Assembly (NCBI GenBank): GCA_003024175.1
Contig: MDYQ01000027.1
Span: forward strand, 124,001 to 188,000
Direction of reading: 5' to 3'
Source of the DNA: Planoprotostelium fungivorum
Lineage: Eukaryota > Evosea > Variosea > Cavosteliida > Cavosteliaceae
Length of the DNA stretch: 64,000 nt
A model generated the notes under the pieces. It saw only the letters and a list, made by a program, of their open reading frames with translations. It made no database searches and had not been told where the DNA came from. The translations under genes were made by a program, and so were the position numbers. This document shows, piece after piece, positions 22,563 through 34,808 of this stretch. Each line of letters opens with the position of its first letter. Position 1 is the stretch's first letter.

Positions 22563-23258
22563 TCAAAATTGGTTAACAAGTTTATCTAAATCTTGAACGT
22601 TGACAAGCCATCCGTTATCCTCTAGGAAGGGTTTGTCTAAGTCCAGCAGGTTGAATGATTGTGGATCGGGACGCAATTCGATGACATCCTCTAATACGTA
22701 ATCGAAACAATCGAACTCGTCCTCCGTCGGCGTGGACGGTTGTGTTGTTGTCGATGTCTCTGTGTCTTCTGTCTTTTCCTCTTTGATGTGTGCCATGGAC
22801 AATGCGTTGTCCATGTCTTCTTTGTACATGACTTTCCGTGTAGCTTTCCTTCGCGGTTGCTGTCTCGGCTTGAAGTCCTTAACCGTCATCTTGCATGAGT
22901 CCGGTTCTTCTGATGTTGTTTCTGAACGTTCTTGTATTCTTGTCTCTGCACTTTGCTTCGATAGTATCTTGTCTAAATCATGGCCATATAGCCGCAGAAC
23001 TTTCTCTTTATACCGTGGTAGATAGTCTGCAAATTTGACTGCCTTCATCCAGTCTACGCCACAACTCTGATAGACAGTCAGCACGAATGAACGTCTATAG
23101 AGAACGAAAAAAGAGCTCATGTAAGAGACACCCACATTGCATAATGTGCTTGGACCTTGAAAACCCCTTCTGAAAGGTGTTGTGAAGCCACCGCAGTTGG
23201 TGCATGGTTGGTGCGCTCGTGGTGTCCTCTTAACGTTCTGTGTTGGCGTTCGAGCCAT
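22563..23258 (-). CDS. GATA-type zinc-finger transcription factor
   Basis: Two exons, 23136-23258 and 22563-23066, giving 208 residues. The GATA finger starts at residue 19 and spans the intron: CTNCGGFTTPFRRGFQGP, then STLCN joined to SCGVDWMKAVKF, i.e. C-x2-C-x18-C-x2-C with the expected TP-x-RRG-x-x-G core. Trp of the usual TPxWRRG is Phe here. The rest is basic (KPRQQPRRKATRKV, likely nuclear localisation) and then acidic (EDEFDCFDYVLEDVIEL), typical of an activation region. It would bind (A/T)GATA(A/G) sites in the nucleus. The apparent read-through of exon 1 in the genomic frame is intronic. Upstream, 22152-22562 between this and the kinase gene holds nothing I can support. Confidence 0.85.
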   Translation of the reverse strand: MARTPTQNVKRTPRAHQPCTNCGGFTTPFRRGFQGPSTLCNVGVSYMSSFFVLYRRSFVLTVYQSCGVDWMKAVKFADYLPRYKEKVLRLYGHDLDKILSKQSAETRIQERSETTSEEPDSCKMTVKDFKPRQQPRRKATRKVMYKEDMDNALSMAHIKEEKTEDTETSTTTQPSTPTEDEFDCFDYVLEDVIELRPDPQSFNLLDLDKPFLEDNGWLVNVQDLDKLVNQF

Positions 23259-24136
23259 GGTTCAAAAGTGTGGCTGCGCGCGTGGTCTAGAGAATTTCTC
23301 AATGCGTGGCCCAATTGCAAGTTGCTGTTCGAGAAAAATCACGGAAACCGCATTCCTAATTTTTTCGGCAGATATCGTGACCAAGCCAGACCTCACAGGG
23401 TCAGCTATAGACTGCCTATAGCTGTAGGGCTGCTAAAACTTGAGAGACCATCAGGTATAGAGGAAGAAAACAGGAATAGCGGACGCGTGAGCAATGTTCC
23501 ACAAGCAGTTCGGATTTTCATTCATTATTCATGAGTGAGGAATCTACGAATTGCATTCACATCTACAGATACGTCATTCTGATGGTCACGTGGCTTCACA
23601 CGACACATTTCCCCACATTGTTCTGAACTCTATACTCAACCTCCCGGAGCGCTCCTCTCTGGCCTGCGACTCAACAATAGAAGGCCAAACTACATGGTGT
23701 TAACAAGACCCGCTGTAGATGTACCAGTCGCAGCCAAAGCATAAGGTCTTCTGCGACCCACCTGCTGGTATCTCAGACGTGTATCTCTGATCGATCGAAC
23801 GGAGTTGTTACGTGATGTACGCTTCTGCACGTGAGACGCTTCTTCGAGTTTCTGCAGGGGAAATCTCTCCGCTTTCGCTTGAGGAGGCACACGTGACACA
23901 TGATCGCAACATCGATGTTCAGTATGATATTGCATTCACTCCCAGTTGGTTCCTATTCTTTGAAACCTCTTGAAACATACTCTGTCTTGCCCACCACATC
24001 CGTTGCGCGCTAATGAGGATTTTCACATTCAAACAGTTATATATGCGTCCTTCATGAATTCAGCTGTATAGTCAATAGGTACAATTCGTTCACGTTGCGT
24101 ATATTGTTCCTTAAATCACCAGCATCGTCATCGACC
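23259..24136. other. Intergenic region between divergent genes, no supported gene
   Basis: About 880 bp between the divergent GATA-factor and DDT/WHIM genes. An 81-codon minus-strand frame (23690-23935) starting at an ATG is the only candidate. It has low complexity in composition, no recognisable motif and no clear splice partners. The region presumably holds two promoters; no TATA-like or Inr-like signal could be called with confidence. Confidence 0.4.
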
Positions 24137-26282
24137 ATGGCAGTGACTACAACCCGGACATCACATCACGAACAGGCACCACCTGAAATGACCAAAGAAG
24201 AGGATGCATCAGAAAGTGTGGGGTCTGACTCTGGTGACCTATTTGGATATGTCAGGTCTGACTAATGCAGAAGATCCTTCAAATCTCGATCGATCCATGT
24301 CAGAAGATGAGATCGTAGATGAACCTTCTGACAAAGAAACATCGAAGCAAGATGCATCTGACGAAGACGAAGAAGATGAAGATGATTATTCCTCCGGAGA
24401 AGAGAGGCCCACTCCTAGAGGACGTAATGCTCGTGCGAAGCCGAAACCCATTGAGTCTTCAGAAAGCGAAGTTGAAGAGGAGGAGCCTGAGCCTGACTCC
24501 CCCGTTGCATCAGATTCAGAGGAATTTGAATCAGATGAAGAGGCTCCCAGGAGGTCGTCCAGGAGGAAAGTTACTCCACCTGTATCGAGAGAGACGGCCA
24601 GACAGGCAGAATTAAGGAAGACAAAGGAGGTATGTGATGATGATCGAACCTCGTATAACGTTCAAAGGAAACGCAAACGAACGAGAAGGAAGAAGGAGAA
24701 GAGAAGACGGTCGATATACAAGAGGATCCCGAAGTAAATCATCTGTTTTTTTTTTGAGATGCAGATAAAGAGACTCACATGATGCAGGAAGAGACTTATG
24801 AAGAGGCTCTCAAATTCCTCCGAACTTCGACTGACTTCGCCATGGTCATCCATTTCATGGACATCTTCCGAACCCAATTTGGAATCAGTCAGACGAAAGA
24901 GGCAAAGAAACAATGGCCAGGTGATCCCTCCCATCCATCACGTCCGCTGACGCATCCATCCAGATGACATCATCTACTCGGCCGAAATTTTAGAGAACGC
25001 CATCGCTTCTTGCCGCAGCATTCGCAATTCCAAGAAGAGTGACCGTGACTTCTTAGTGGCTCTACACATCAAAATCTTACACAGTTGGGGAGGTGCAAGG
25101 AAGCCACCACTTTCACCTCACACTTGGGACCGTTATCTGAGGAACTACATCCACAGAGAGACGATGGGTGAGTCGAAGGATACCGTTTGAAATTTGAACC
25201 GTGGAAAAAGGCGGGAGATGCGATCTAAAGGAAAATTTCTTGGATACCCTGGGGAAATCGGAGAAAAAAGAGGATGAGGAAGAACACAACGAGGAAGAAG
25301 AGGAAGGTGAGCGTTGTAGATGAATCACCCTATGACGTCATCTGACATCATCACCAGGAAAGGAGGAAGATCCATCTACAACGGAAAAAGAAAATCCAAA
25401 AGAAGGATCGAACCTCTTCGCCTTGTACGCTCGACCCGTCGCAAATTATTGGACCCTCCACACCTGGAAGAAGGTAAGAGCGTTGCAGATGAAGTCACGT
25501 GACCTCAATCTCCATCAGGTCGCCCTGCTGAAACAGCTGACACAGTGGGCGATAGACAAGAGTGACGCCATCAAGGATTACATTTGGAATCTAGAACCCA
25601 TAGAGTATAAGGGAAGAATTAGAGAACATCCGATGGGAAGAGATAGTCAGGGATGGATCTATTGGACTTTAGACGTGAACGATGAGACTCCGAGGTGATG
25701 GACGATGATCTGATCATCTGATGATGTGATGTTGTGATGAAGATCTGATGATGAAATAGATTGTATCGAGAGAGACCGATTGCGAATCATGGAACCAATG
25801 GAGAGACCTCCAAGAAGAGGAAGGTGAGGCAACATGACCGATCATCCGTGCTCATCCCTCCAGCTGATCGAGGAGACACCGATGGAATGGGAGACAGTGT
25901 CTACAACCCTGCCGGAATTACAAGCCTTCCGCGAAACTTTAGAGGATTCCACTGCACCGGAAGAGGTTTTATTTTTATATTCATCTGTCCTCTTCTCATC
26001 ACTCGTTCACCTGCATATACATTCTTCTTTGTGAATCTCCTCTTCTACTGATAGTCTTTGAGTCTTCATCATGATGCGATGTGACTGATGCATCGCCAGG
26101 TGGAACTCCGTGCCTTCTTAGATGAAGAGATCATACCTTCACTCATCAAGGAAGAAAAGAGACAGGAGACGGCCAGCAAGAAGATGAAGAGGATGGAGTC
26201 TGCAGGTGTCTCGACGAGGAACATCATCTACGAGGGAAGAACGAGACACAGCCGAAGGGCGTTGGATCAAATGATAGAATAG
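24137..26282 (+). CDS. DDT/WHIM-domain chromatin-remodelling subunit (ISWI-partner-like)
   Basis: A multi-exon gene from the ATG at 24137 (MAVTTTRTSHHEQAPPEM) to TAG at 26282. It has a long acidic, Ser-rich N-terminus (DEDEEDEDDYSSGEE) with a basic patch (RRSSRRKVTPPVSRETARQA). A DDT-like segment follows: EEALKFLRTSTDFAMVIHFM and later SAEILENAIASCRSI. A further exon has YWTLHTWKK and VALLKQLTQWAIDKSDAIKD. The WHIM2/3-like block is MGRDSQGWIYWTLDVNDE followed by LYRERPIANHG. The C-terminus is basic and helical (SKKMKRMESAGVSTRNI, RTRHSRRALDQMIE). This order is that of ISWI accessory proteins such as CECR2 and RSF1, and of plant DDR proteins; no bromodomain or PHD finger is visible. A nuclear role with an ISWI ATPase is inferred. 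Exon edges were checked only in part. Confidence 0.65.
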
Positions 26283-26509
26283 ATCAACTGTTTGCAATGA
26301 TCTGATTGGATGTGCATCGTGTGAATGAGATGCAACGTAAGAGAGCGTGGGTGTCTAATCCCAACGTGTGGGTTATTATATCTTTCCACATGGTGTGGTT
26401 CTTGTGCTCCACTGCATGTCATTAGAGCAAGAATAGTGTATCAATACGCACCTGAACCTTCCCAGTCTACAACTATCATTCGAACATTTGAGCGGGTAGA
26501 GGAGGCAAG

Positions 26510-29500
26510 ATGAACAGCCGTATCCTGAACACTCCCGCTTACAAGAGAAGGACTGCTTCTATACCTGGAGATCGTCTGTTCAACACACAACACGCGGGTG
26601 AGATTATAAGTTCGAAATGGATGATCGACATCCGCCATCCTCTACTGGATACAGAGAGGTCGCCAGACGTGAGATCGATTGATCGTCCACAGATGAGAAC
26701 GCACTCGAACAACGTCTACGCCAAGTCCCCAATGCCACACTCATTCAATTGGTTTATTCACACGATAAACCACTGCCACAACTCTTTTGTCTAAACGAAA
26801 TCAACCGAAGAACATACGGTGAAATTGATTCATCCTCCATCGACTGATTTCGTCTTCAGAAGATGGATTTAACGAATCTTTTTACAGCGAAGGAGGTGTC
26901 TCTGCACTCGTAGACATCATGACTTATCTCGATCGTCCCGAGTCCAACATCTTGGACAAAGAACTGAAACAATGCATCACCGCTTCATCTCTTCGTTGCA
27001 TCGCTCACTTGTCCGTCTTCGGTGCGTTTCGACATCACATCGTGATCGTCATCTGAAGAGAGACAGAGGACACCGCCGTGGACATCATGACAGCGGGAGG
27101 TCTCTTCTTTGTCATGTCGCTACTCAACAAGAACATCGAAGGTTTAGAATCACGTGACCCGATGGACTTGATGCTGTGGGAGGCTGGTGCTCTCGCCTTG
27201 GCCAACCTCGCCTTCGTAGGTGAGAAATTTCCGCGGAATTTCGGATTCGCATTCGAATGAAACGTTGTAGACGAGTGCAGGGAAGACTTGATCAACCAAG
27301 ATGCAGTGAGCATGCTGCTGACCTCACTCGATAGCATTGGAGACAACTTCAACGAAGAGAGAGACATGATTCTGCAAGTTTTATTCAGAGTCATCTCTGC
27401 ACTGACAAATTTGTCGAAAGACTGTGAGTGGAGCATTCGCATTTTTGAGACTGATCCGCGACAGCCTCCACGCACAGTGAATTTCTATCGAAAATTCCGC
27501 AACTTTTGCGGTACTGTATGAACCTACGTGAAACGCAAGCACAGACGGTCACACTACAACTCTTCACGAAAATCATCTCTTCCAGTGAGTTTTCGCTCGA
27601 ATTTCCACGACGACGTGGTAGGATCTCATTCTTCTCAGCCAACGTGAGAAGCCGTTTCATCCAGAACGAGGGACCACAGAAGATGTCTAAATTGATCGAT
27701 CTATCTCCCAGAGCATCACCAGCCATTCCACTCGCCATACGTGTCCTACAGAAGGTGTCACGTGATGGTGAGCGTGAGATTTCCGTGAGATTTCTCATCG
27801 ATGTCAGAGAGTGGTGTACTGTGCCTCATTCAAAACAATTTGGCACAGCAAGCTCTCATGTTAGTACAATGCGCGGACGATCACAATTCCGGAACTGTCT
27901 TCGAGGCCGTACAATTACTCAGCGGTATCTCCGATGAAGGTGAAATCTCGACGAAATTCCGTCGTTCCCGGGAAATGACGAAAATCAGCGGAATACCGTT
28001 CGGCCCTGTCAGAGTTGAGTGCGACGAGGATTCTGTTGTCTCTGTTGAGAGTTGCAACTGAACCTCAATTGATCGAGATGATCACACACATCCTGGCCAA
28101 CACACTGTCCGGAGACCCAACCGGTATCGCATTCGCATTCGCATCGTTCGGATGTCTGACCCCCCACAGAGGTCCTCAACTTCTGCAAGCTTGGTGGAGA
28201 TGGAGTTTTCATCAATTATTCGAATAGTTACACGTCACAAGCACAGAAGGGAAAATTTGACAACACGAGCTTGGCCATAGTGAGGAACATCATCGTCGCA
28301 TTCGGCCCACTCATCGCACACGGTGGGAAATTTCACGTGAATTTCGCATGAACCGTTGTAGATCCCATCGCGAATAAAATCGCAGAATCCAGATTGATCA
28401 CCCATCTGCCCGACCTCATGACAAAATCTTCCCCGGACATCGTTCAGAAGGTGAAATTTCACTCAAATTTCACATTCATCACGACCTGATGCAGCCAGAT
28501 GACGTCACCGATCATGGTAGACGGTGTTCTACAATTGATCGTACGGCTCGTCAGCAGCAAGAAGTATGACGTCACCGTCCCCCTCTTACTTCACCTCTTA
28601 TCCGTTCCCATGGAAACCGTCGTGGAGAGTGCTATTTTAGGATTGACAGACATCTTAACCGTGGAAAATAGTGGTGAGTGAAAAGTGTGTGACACCTATA
28701 AATATTCTGTTAGGTGCCGCCAATCTCATACAGAAATCAACGAAATTTCAAGTTCTTCAGAGTATGTCTGGTCACCCGAACGCGGCCATTTCAACTGCGA
28801 CGTCCAATCTTTTGGACGGTCTATCCTCCGGAGGTGACGATCTACATCGTTGTAGACGATCAACTCACCCGATCAGTCGTGGCTCCACCGCCCATCAACG
28901 AATTCCAAAAACAAATGGTCGTTTTATTAGAAAGCATTTTAGATCAATCGAATTCAGATGCCATCATGTCAGCCTGCCGTGGTATCGCCACACAAGCACC
29001 CATTCACATCGAGGTGGGAAAATTCACGGAAAATCGAAAGAAATCTCACCGGAATTTCAGTCTCTGAGGACGATGGGAGTGAGAGAAGAAGATTACGGCA
29101 GGATCAGTGGAATGGTCAAAGACCTTCTCATCGCAGTTCGCGCGGTCTTAATCTCGCGACAGAAGGGGGAGGATGATGCGGAGCCTCTCAGGCAGATGGT
29201 TTCTAAGTTGAGGGATATCAAGACCATCGATGATTCAGTCATTGCTACTTCATCACAAGAGCCTTCGAAGAGGTAAGTCATCAACATCACATCAACATCA
29301 CATCGACATCACATCGACATCACATCGACATCACATCGACATCATGTGCTGTCATCACTCGCTCGACGCACATTTTCTCAATCGCATTTTTCAGAAACTC
29401 GAAGAGAGAAGAAAATCCACAGAAATTCAACCGACAACACCGCCATTCTGTCGCCGTACTTCCCCGCGCTACCAGCGCCAGAAAACTCGAGGTCAGTCCC

Positions 29501-31191
29501 AAATCCGTCCATCTACAACGCTCACACTTGTAGGTCCTCCGACCTAAATCTCCCGAATCAGACCCCGGTAAAATTAATCCCCTCGATCTACACCGGACCC
29601 TTCAGAGATTCGCTGTCATCCTCATGTCACCCTCTGCCATCGTTCCCGCCCTTTCTCCGGTGTGGTCGGACACCACCGCAGGTGAGAATATTCTGGGAAT
29701 CTTCCGAGAAGAATCTGAGAATCTTCCAGCCGTGCTGAGAGAAATCGAAGCCATCAGCACTTCGACTTACATCTCCATCATCGAAGAGTCTCTGGTGGGT
29801 GGTCATCTACAACGAGACGTTTCATTTTAATGCGACCCCAGGCCGACTCCATCATCGATTCGACTCGTACGACACGTGACCAGATGTCCGTTACGGCACT
29901 GTCGTTCCGGAATTACATCATGACGAAAGACATGAACACTATGCTTGGCTCTCTCGTAGATCTGAACAAGAGCATCCTGAGCATGGAAGTGAGTGAATCG
30001 CATTCGCAGGTTCGAGACTGACGCGACGAACAGACCATGTTCCGTACGGCAGTCGAGGAGATCAATCCCAGAGCCTTCCAGTGAGTTTTCTGTGAAATTT
30101 CTCACGTGACGGAAAATTCCAGGAATCAGAATCCCACCAACGGTGTACAATCCTCCGCTACCATTCCACAGCCTCCACCCTCACCGGTCAATCAAACTGT
30201 CAGCTCTCCCGACATTAAAATTCCACCGGTACCCCCTCCTAAACCTAGAGCCCTCAGTCGTACAGGGACGAATCAGATCACCAGGGCTAACCCCCACCTC
30301 ACCCGCGGCCACACGACCAACGATCTCAAATCGGCCGTTCCCGCCAAAACGGAAGGCGCGAAAGTGGATGGCGGGAAACTGGATGGCGGGAAACTGGATG
30401 GCGCGAAATTGGAAGGCGGGAAACTGGATGGCGGGAAACCGTTGAACCAGGACATCTGGGTCAAATGCTTCTGGGGCTCGGCGACAAAGATGTTGAGGAT
30501 ACCAAACGACAGCTTCCAGTCCATCGATAGCTTGATGGTGAGACGAAATACTCGATGACGAATGATGACGTCATCATCAGGACAAGATATACGACAAGTA
30601 TCCACCCGGAGTTCTGAAGGAGAAGGAGAGGATGAAGATCACTTACCTCGATCGACAAGGCAATTCGGTTCAACTCCTCAACGTGAGAAATGACCGACGC
30701 GAATCATCACAGAGTTGACGTAGAACAGGCGGAAGATTGCGCGTTCGTCTTGCAGGGTCACAGGATCTCGCCCATGACTCCCCTACAGTTCATCCTCACC
30801 GTTTCGATCAATTCTCCCTTACTCCCCAAGAAGAACGTCGTCGAGAGCAAGCCCGATGCACAGAAGATGGTCCCGTTAGAAGATCTCAAGAGGGCATTCG
30901 AAGACAGAGGCCTAGGACAGAGGAAAGATTCACCCACCACCATCAGAATCAATCAACTGAGGGACTCGATGAATCAGGGAACGAGAGAACAAGAGGTGGG
31001 TGACGATGGGTGATGATGATGATGCTGACGATGAACAGGGGCAGAATGTGAATCGACCGAAGAGGAACACGAGAGGGCCAGTCAGGAAGCACGAAGAGAA
31101 TCCACTCTTGGCGGGAGGAACAGGAACGGGGAAGCATTTTACCATAAGCGAGGAGGAGGGAAAGTACAACAACGTAGATTGGCTGAAATGA
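26510..31191 (+). CDS. Armadillo-repeat scaffold with proline-rich linker and PB1-like domain
   Basis: A large gene with about 20 short introns from the ATG at 26510 (MNSRILNTPAYKRRTASIPG) to TGA at 31191. Exons between 26880 and 29280 encode helical repeats of armadillo type, e.g. GGVSALVDIMTYLDR, GGLFFVMSLLNKNIEGLE and VSMLLTSLDSIGD. They are followed by a helical region (29840-30050) and a Pro-rich segment (PPPSPVNQTVSSPDIKIPPV, PPPKPRAL). A Lys-Leu-Asp-Gly repeat precedes a PB1-like fold near 30455-30770: IWVKCFWGSATKMLRIPND, IDSLMDKIYDKYPPGVL and KITYLDRQGNSVQLLN, then EDCAFVLQ. The C-terminus is basic. PB1 domains mediate heterodimers with kinases or scaffolds. This architecture is not one I can name. 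Several introns contain the short palindromes described in the findings. Confidence 0.65.
28841..28856. repeat. Intronic 16-bp near-palindrome (armadillo/PB1 gene)
   Basis: TCTACATCGTTGTAGA, one base from the consensus, inside a 43-nt intron (28834-28876). Confidence 0.75.
29281..29345 (+). repeat. 12-bp microsatellite (ACATCACATCGA)n in an intron
   Basis: About five tandem copies of a 12-bp unit with one A/G variant between the first two and later copies. It lies just after the GTAAGT donor of an intron of the armadillo/PB1 gene and makes this intron (about 120 nt) longer than its neighbours. Confidence 0.8.
30360..30439 (+). repeat. 15-bp tandem repeat coding GKLDG
   Basis: Five to six copies of a GGCGGGAAACTGGAT-like unit in exon sequence of the armadillo/PB1 gene, in frame and encoding KVDGGKLDGGKLDGAKLEGG. 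Being a multiple of three, it can vary in copy number without breaking the frame. It forms a flexible linker before the PB1-like domain. Confidence 0.8.
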
Positions 31192-31817
31192 GACCTCTGT
31201 AACAACATTAGAATCTGTATAAAGAGTTGAACGATGCAAAAAGTCTTGAGTCGTGAAATAAACGAATGACGGCAAGATAAACCCTCTCATATAACTGTCT
31301 CCTCCACGAAGATGTTTTCATGAGAGACATCTTATGTCACGCGTATCGTATCTCACCATCACACAAACGTGATGCTATCAAAATGTAATGTACAAGATGC
31401 GGTTTAGCCAACTGGCCTATCACTCATAGGCGATTCGATGCGGAGGTCTCCTCTTGGACAAAGACGCTCCGATAGATCCAAGTGAAAGAGGATCTGTTCA
31501 CCGATTACTTTGCATACTTTTGTACCTCTTTAAGGATGATAGACGAGATCTCTTCGATATGAAGTGGTCTTCTCTTCAGGTTCCGATTGGATTTACCCTG
31601 ATGCCGTCAAAAAGGTGGCAGACGGATTAGGCTGCCTTATTACCCCTTATAAATGAATCGAGGTCGATTTGATAGGGAGCTGTGCACTCAGCCGCTGATA
31701 GAAGATACGGTGTCACCCTTGAATAACATCATATGGTTTTCATGAAATGGCACATTTTCCTCACGGTTGGTTGCCGAGCAACTCTCATTTTTGCACCCCA
31801 TCCATCACACGGCTCGC
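31192..31817. other. Intergenic region with no supported gene
   Basis: About 625 bp after the armadillo/PB1 gene. It includes a possible AATAAA (near 31257) for that gene. No frame with recognisable content and no structured RNA could be supported; it should hold the promoter of the next gene. Confidence 0.4.
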
Positions 31818-33714
31818 ATGAAGACATCGAAGAGGAGGAAGCAACATTCATCAGAAGTGACGACAGCTCTGGATGTGCTGATACGAAGGAGAAATCCGAC
31901 TGTCATCATCAAGATGGAGGATGGCTCACCAAGAATCGTCTTGATCAGCGACAGTGCAAAAGATTATTTTAAAGAGCATACCGGTGAGGACGCTGACGAA
32001 AGGTAAATCTTCTAATCGTGATGTACACATTTGCAATGCAGATTGAACGATGGCAGTATCCCATCGTTCCTCAAGCAATTTTGGAGGGTCTTCCACCAGT
32101 TGCAAAAGAGTAATACCCGATCAGTGGTGGAGAACATCTTCCATCCCAATAAGAAGGAGACGCTACGCGTCGAGTGAGTGCTCACAATATAACTTTCACC
32201 TTATGCAGAAAACAGGTTGCAGAAGATCGTGCACAATGATTGCAACTACATTCTGGCCACAGCCGAATCACCAAATTCCATTACTCCCTGGAAGGTAGCC
32301 AGAAACGCCCAACAATTCTTCAAATCTGGTGAGCATCACCTGAGATCAATGATTCGGTCTTTGATCAATGGACGTAAGATCTTTCACACATGGCCGCCCT
32401 GACGAACGTCATCGAAGAGGGGTGTATTTTAGAGAAGATCTTTGGAGTATCTCATCTCTTCATCACCTTAGCCGAGGTGACATCTCATCATCGCATCCAG
32501 TCTCATACGTCGCAGATCGAAGGTTTCGGACTCCATCGATACCATTCTGCCAGCCGCACATTCGCCAGCATGCTTGTTCAAGATCAGCCACACACTCTGC
32601 GCGGGAAAACGGCAGGTGCCATCATCTCATTATTATTGATCATCATCACCGTTATCGCACGTGATGATGATGACGATCGCTCTACCTGACGAATGAGACA
32701 GCCGAAGTGGGACAACCTCTCGCTGATGTGGAGGCCGCTCACGAGCTGTATCACAGACATCTAGACAAGAACACGCGCACCTCATGCTTCACCATCGAAC
32801 TCACGCTCTGGCCCGGTATCGTTCATTATGGAGTCATTCGAGAGGTACGCCTCGGTACGTACGATCTCATCACCCACAGATCTACCCCAATATGATGCTC
32901 GTCTTCTCGCTCATGGACATGAGAAGCAAAACTTTGGGTCCATCCCTTCCTACCACAGACGTTCCACAGAGTTGGACGCGCTCGGGCTGGGACGACTTCA
33001 TCGTCAGCTGCTTGAGATTCATCAAGCGACATCCCTCTTACGCTTCTGACGTTCGATTGTTTGTACCGAGTGAGTGAAGGAGACGTTGCGTCGTGTCGTT
33101 GAACGAAGAAGCGACGGGAGATTTTTTGGCGGATCCAGAGAGAGTCTTGTGCTACGCGTATGATGGTGAGTTCTTACCGTCGGGAATAGAGGATGGATAC
33201 GTGTGGAAGTCATCGAAGGGAGCGGTAGCTATCGGTGAGATTCTCAGAGTGAAGTTGACATCGTCATCACCATCGGACATGATGTGAAGATCGGAGGTTG
33301 ATGTCGTCTGACATAGGTGGATCGATGCGGAGGTACTCTTATGTGACGACGTCCGATGGTATCAGATTAAAGAGGATGGTTCACTGGTTGCAAGGTCAAG
33401 AGACGTTGTGCATCGTAGAGTACAGACATCACTCCTACACCGGCATCACAGAGAGAGGGAAGTTGATCGGCTCACCGCAATTGAATTGGACGACGTTCAC
33501 GAACGAAATGTTTAGTCAGGAGAACCAAAAGTTTTTGGCTTGCATGAAACAGATTGTGAGCGTGATGTGCTTCACATGTGAGCTGATGGATGGACAGAAC
33601 AACCATTTTGACCGAGCGGATCCGCAAGGAGATGTATCGATGTATGCGGACAACGTAGTATCGTTTGTGGATGGAGTGCTGCAGAATTGGATGATCGAAC
33701 AGAATAGATCTTAG
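31818..33714 (+). CDS. Putative nuclear regulator with CG-1-like C-terminal region (tentative)
   Basis: A multi-exon gene with probable start ATG at 31818 (MKTSKRRKQHSSEVTTALD), whose basic first residues may be a nuclear signal. The frame continues through VIIKMEDGSPRIVLISDSAK, PSFLKQFWRVFHQLQKSNT, HMAALTNVIEEGCILEKIF and LADVEAAHELYHRHLDKNT. The last exons give LCYAYDGEFLPSGIEDGYVW, then GGSMRRYSYVTTSDGIRLKR and MVHWLQGQETLCIVEYRHH. The sequence of 'DGY-W-K', an 'RRYSY' strand and 'CIVEYR' resembles a CG-1 DNA-binding domain, but the match is weak and the usual KVRLK core is not obvious. It ends at TAG 33712-33714. No ankyrin or IPT region follows. It may form one gene with the coiled-coil exons directly downstream. 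Function not assigned. Confidence 0.45.
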
Positions 33715-33758
33715 TGCGAAAAGAGGGAAAAATGATTCATGCGTTGTAGATCAAGTAG

Positions 33759-34798
33759 ATGTACGCTCTCACTTCAGTCGAAGTATACGAAGACAACAGG
33801 ATGGATGATGAAGCAGAGACGTTTTATGAAGCGTGCATAGAAGAGGAGAGGGTGATGGTCTCATCAATGACCGAGACGGTCTCATGTTTCTCAGAGATCG
33901 TTCAAACTCAGGTGTCGCTTGAATTTCGACAGTCCAACATCCGTACGAGAGATAAAGAGCGCTCCAGAGCTGCATAAGTTGGACGGTTGGGTGTAGTGTA
34001 CGTCTCATCTCTTGACATGAATCAGAGGATAACTTCAAGATCCCACACCTTCCCGTGCGATACGTCCTCAATCGGAGAATGCCGCTGAATGAATCCAACT
34101 TCATCTCTTCGGTGACGGGCATGGTGGAAGATGATTCCTTCGATGACTTCCAGGATGAAATGTGAATGAGCTCTTCAACAGACTCTCACATCTACAGATG
34201 CGAAGACAAAGAGAATATTCCACCTCCCTCATACCAACAGGCAAGTCATGTATAACGTCGCTCACACTGATTCTATTCTCAGATGAAACAGCTGCACAGA
34301 CTGCTGAACGTGTGTTGTTAGACTGCACAGTTCAAACATCCTCATCGAACGACAGAGCCTGAGGAAGAAGATCGACAAGTTGGATCAAAGAGTCACTTCC
34401 CTCGAGAAATGTTAGCCCCATAATCAAACCCAATACACTTCAGAACACTCCCGGATCACCTCTCCACTCCTTCGACTGTCTTGTCTCCAATACAAGCCTC
34501 CAATCATCCACGCACATTTGGAGCCGCCATCGTCTTACGGTCGTACTCCCAAGAGATAGAGGTTCACCATGAACATCCTTTCCTCACGTTCCTCTTCTCG
34601 ATGATCCAATCGGGAAGGATGTTCGTGAGATGCCGAACGGTTGCGAACCAGGGAAAACTCCTCTTGCGACTGAAACCCGCGACAAGGACCAAACAGCTCC
34701 GTTTCCATCATCGGTTAAGAGGAAGACACAAAGTCCTCCAGACACCACAGAAGATCCCATTGAGAGCGACTTGTATAACCTCGATAGAAAATTGTAGA
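33759..34798 (+). CDS. Coiled-coil hypothetical protein, possibly the 3' part of the preceding gene
   Basis: Exons that read well as protein: an acidic segment (DDEAETFYEACIEEERVMVS), then NFKIPHLPVRYVLNRRMPLN, VEDDSFDDFQDEICEDKENI, PPPSYQQMKQLHRLLN, SLRKKIDKLDQRVTSLEK (a short coiled coil) and, near 34620-34798, DVREMPNGCEPGKTPLATET ending YNLDRKL with TAG. One intron, 34241-34282, has a GC donor (CAG/GCAAGT). The join across 34410-34620 is unresolved, and the start could be the ATG at 33759 or lie in the previous gene. No family recognised. The next gene begins 10 nt after the stop. Confidence 0.4.
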
Positions 34799-34808
34799 AC
34801 TACTTCAT

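Noticed and set aside
23157-23534. Plus-strand 125-codon frame upstream of the GATA gene
   Set aside because: It overlaps the opposite strand of the GATA exon, has no motif and an unusual Trp/Cys-rich composition.
25364-25380. CCATCTACAACG half-palindrome as another intron element
   Set aside because: At this place it lies inside an exon of the DDT/WHIM gene and codes for DPSTTE in frame, so it was not counted among the intron copies.
29281-29345. CRISPR-like array
   Set aside because: The 12-bp units are contiguous without spacers and lie in a eukaryotic intron, so this is a microsatellite.
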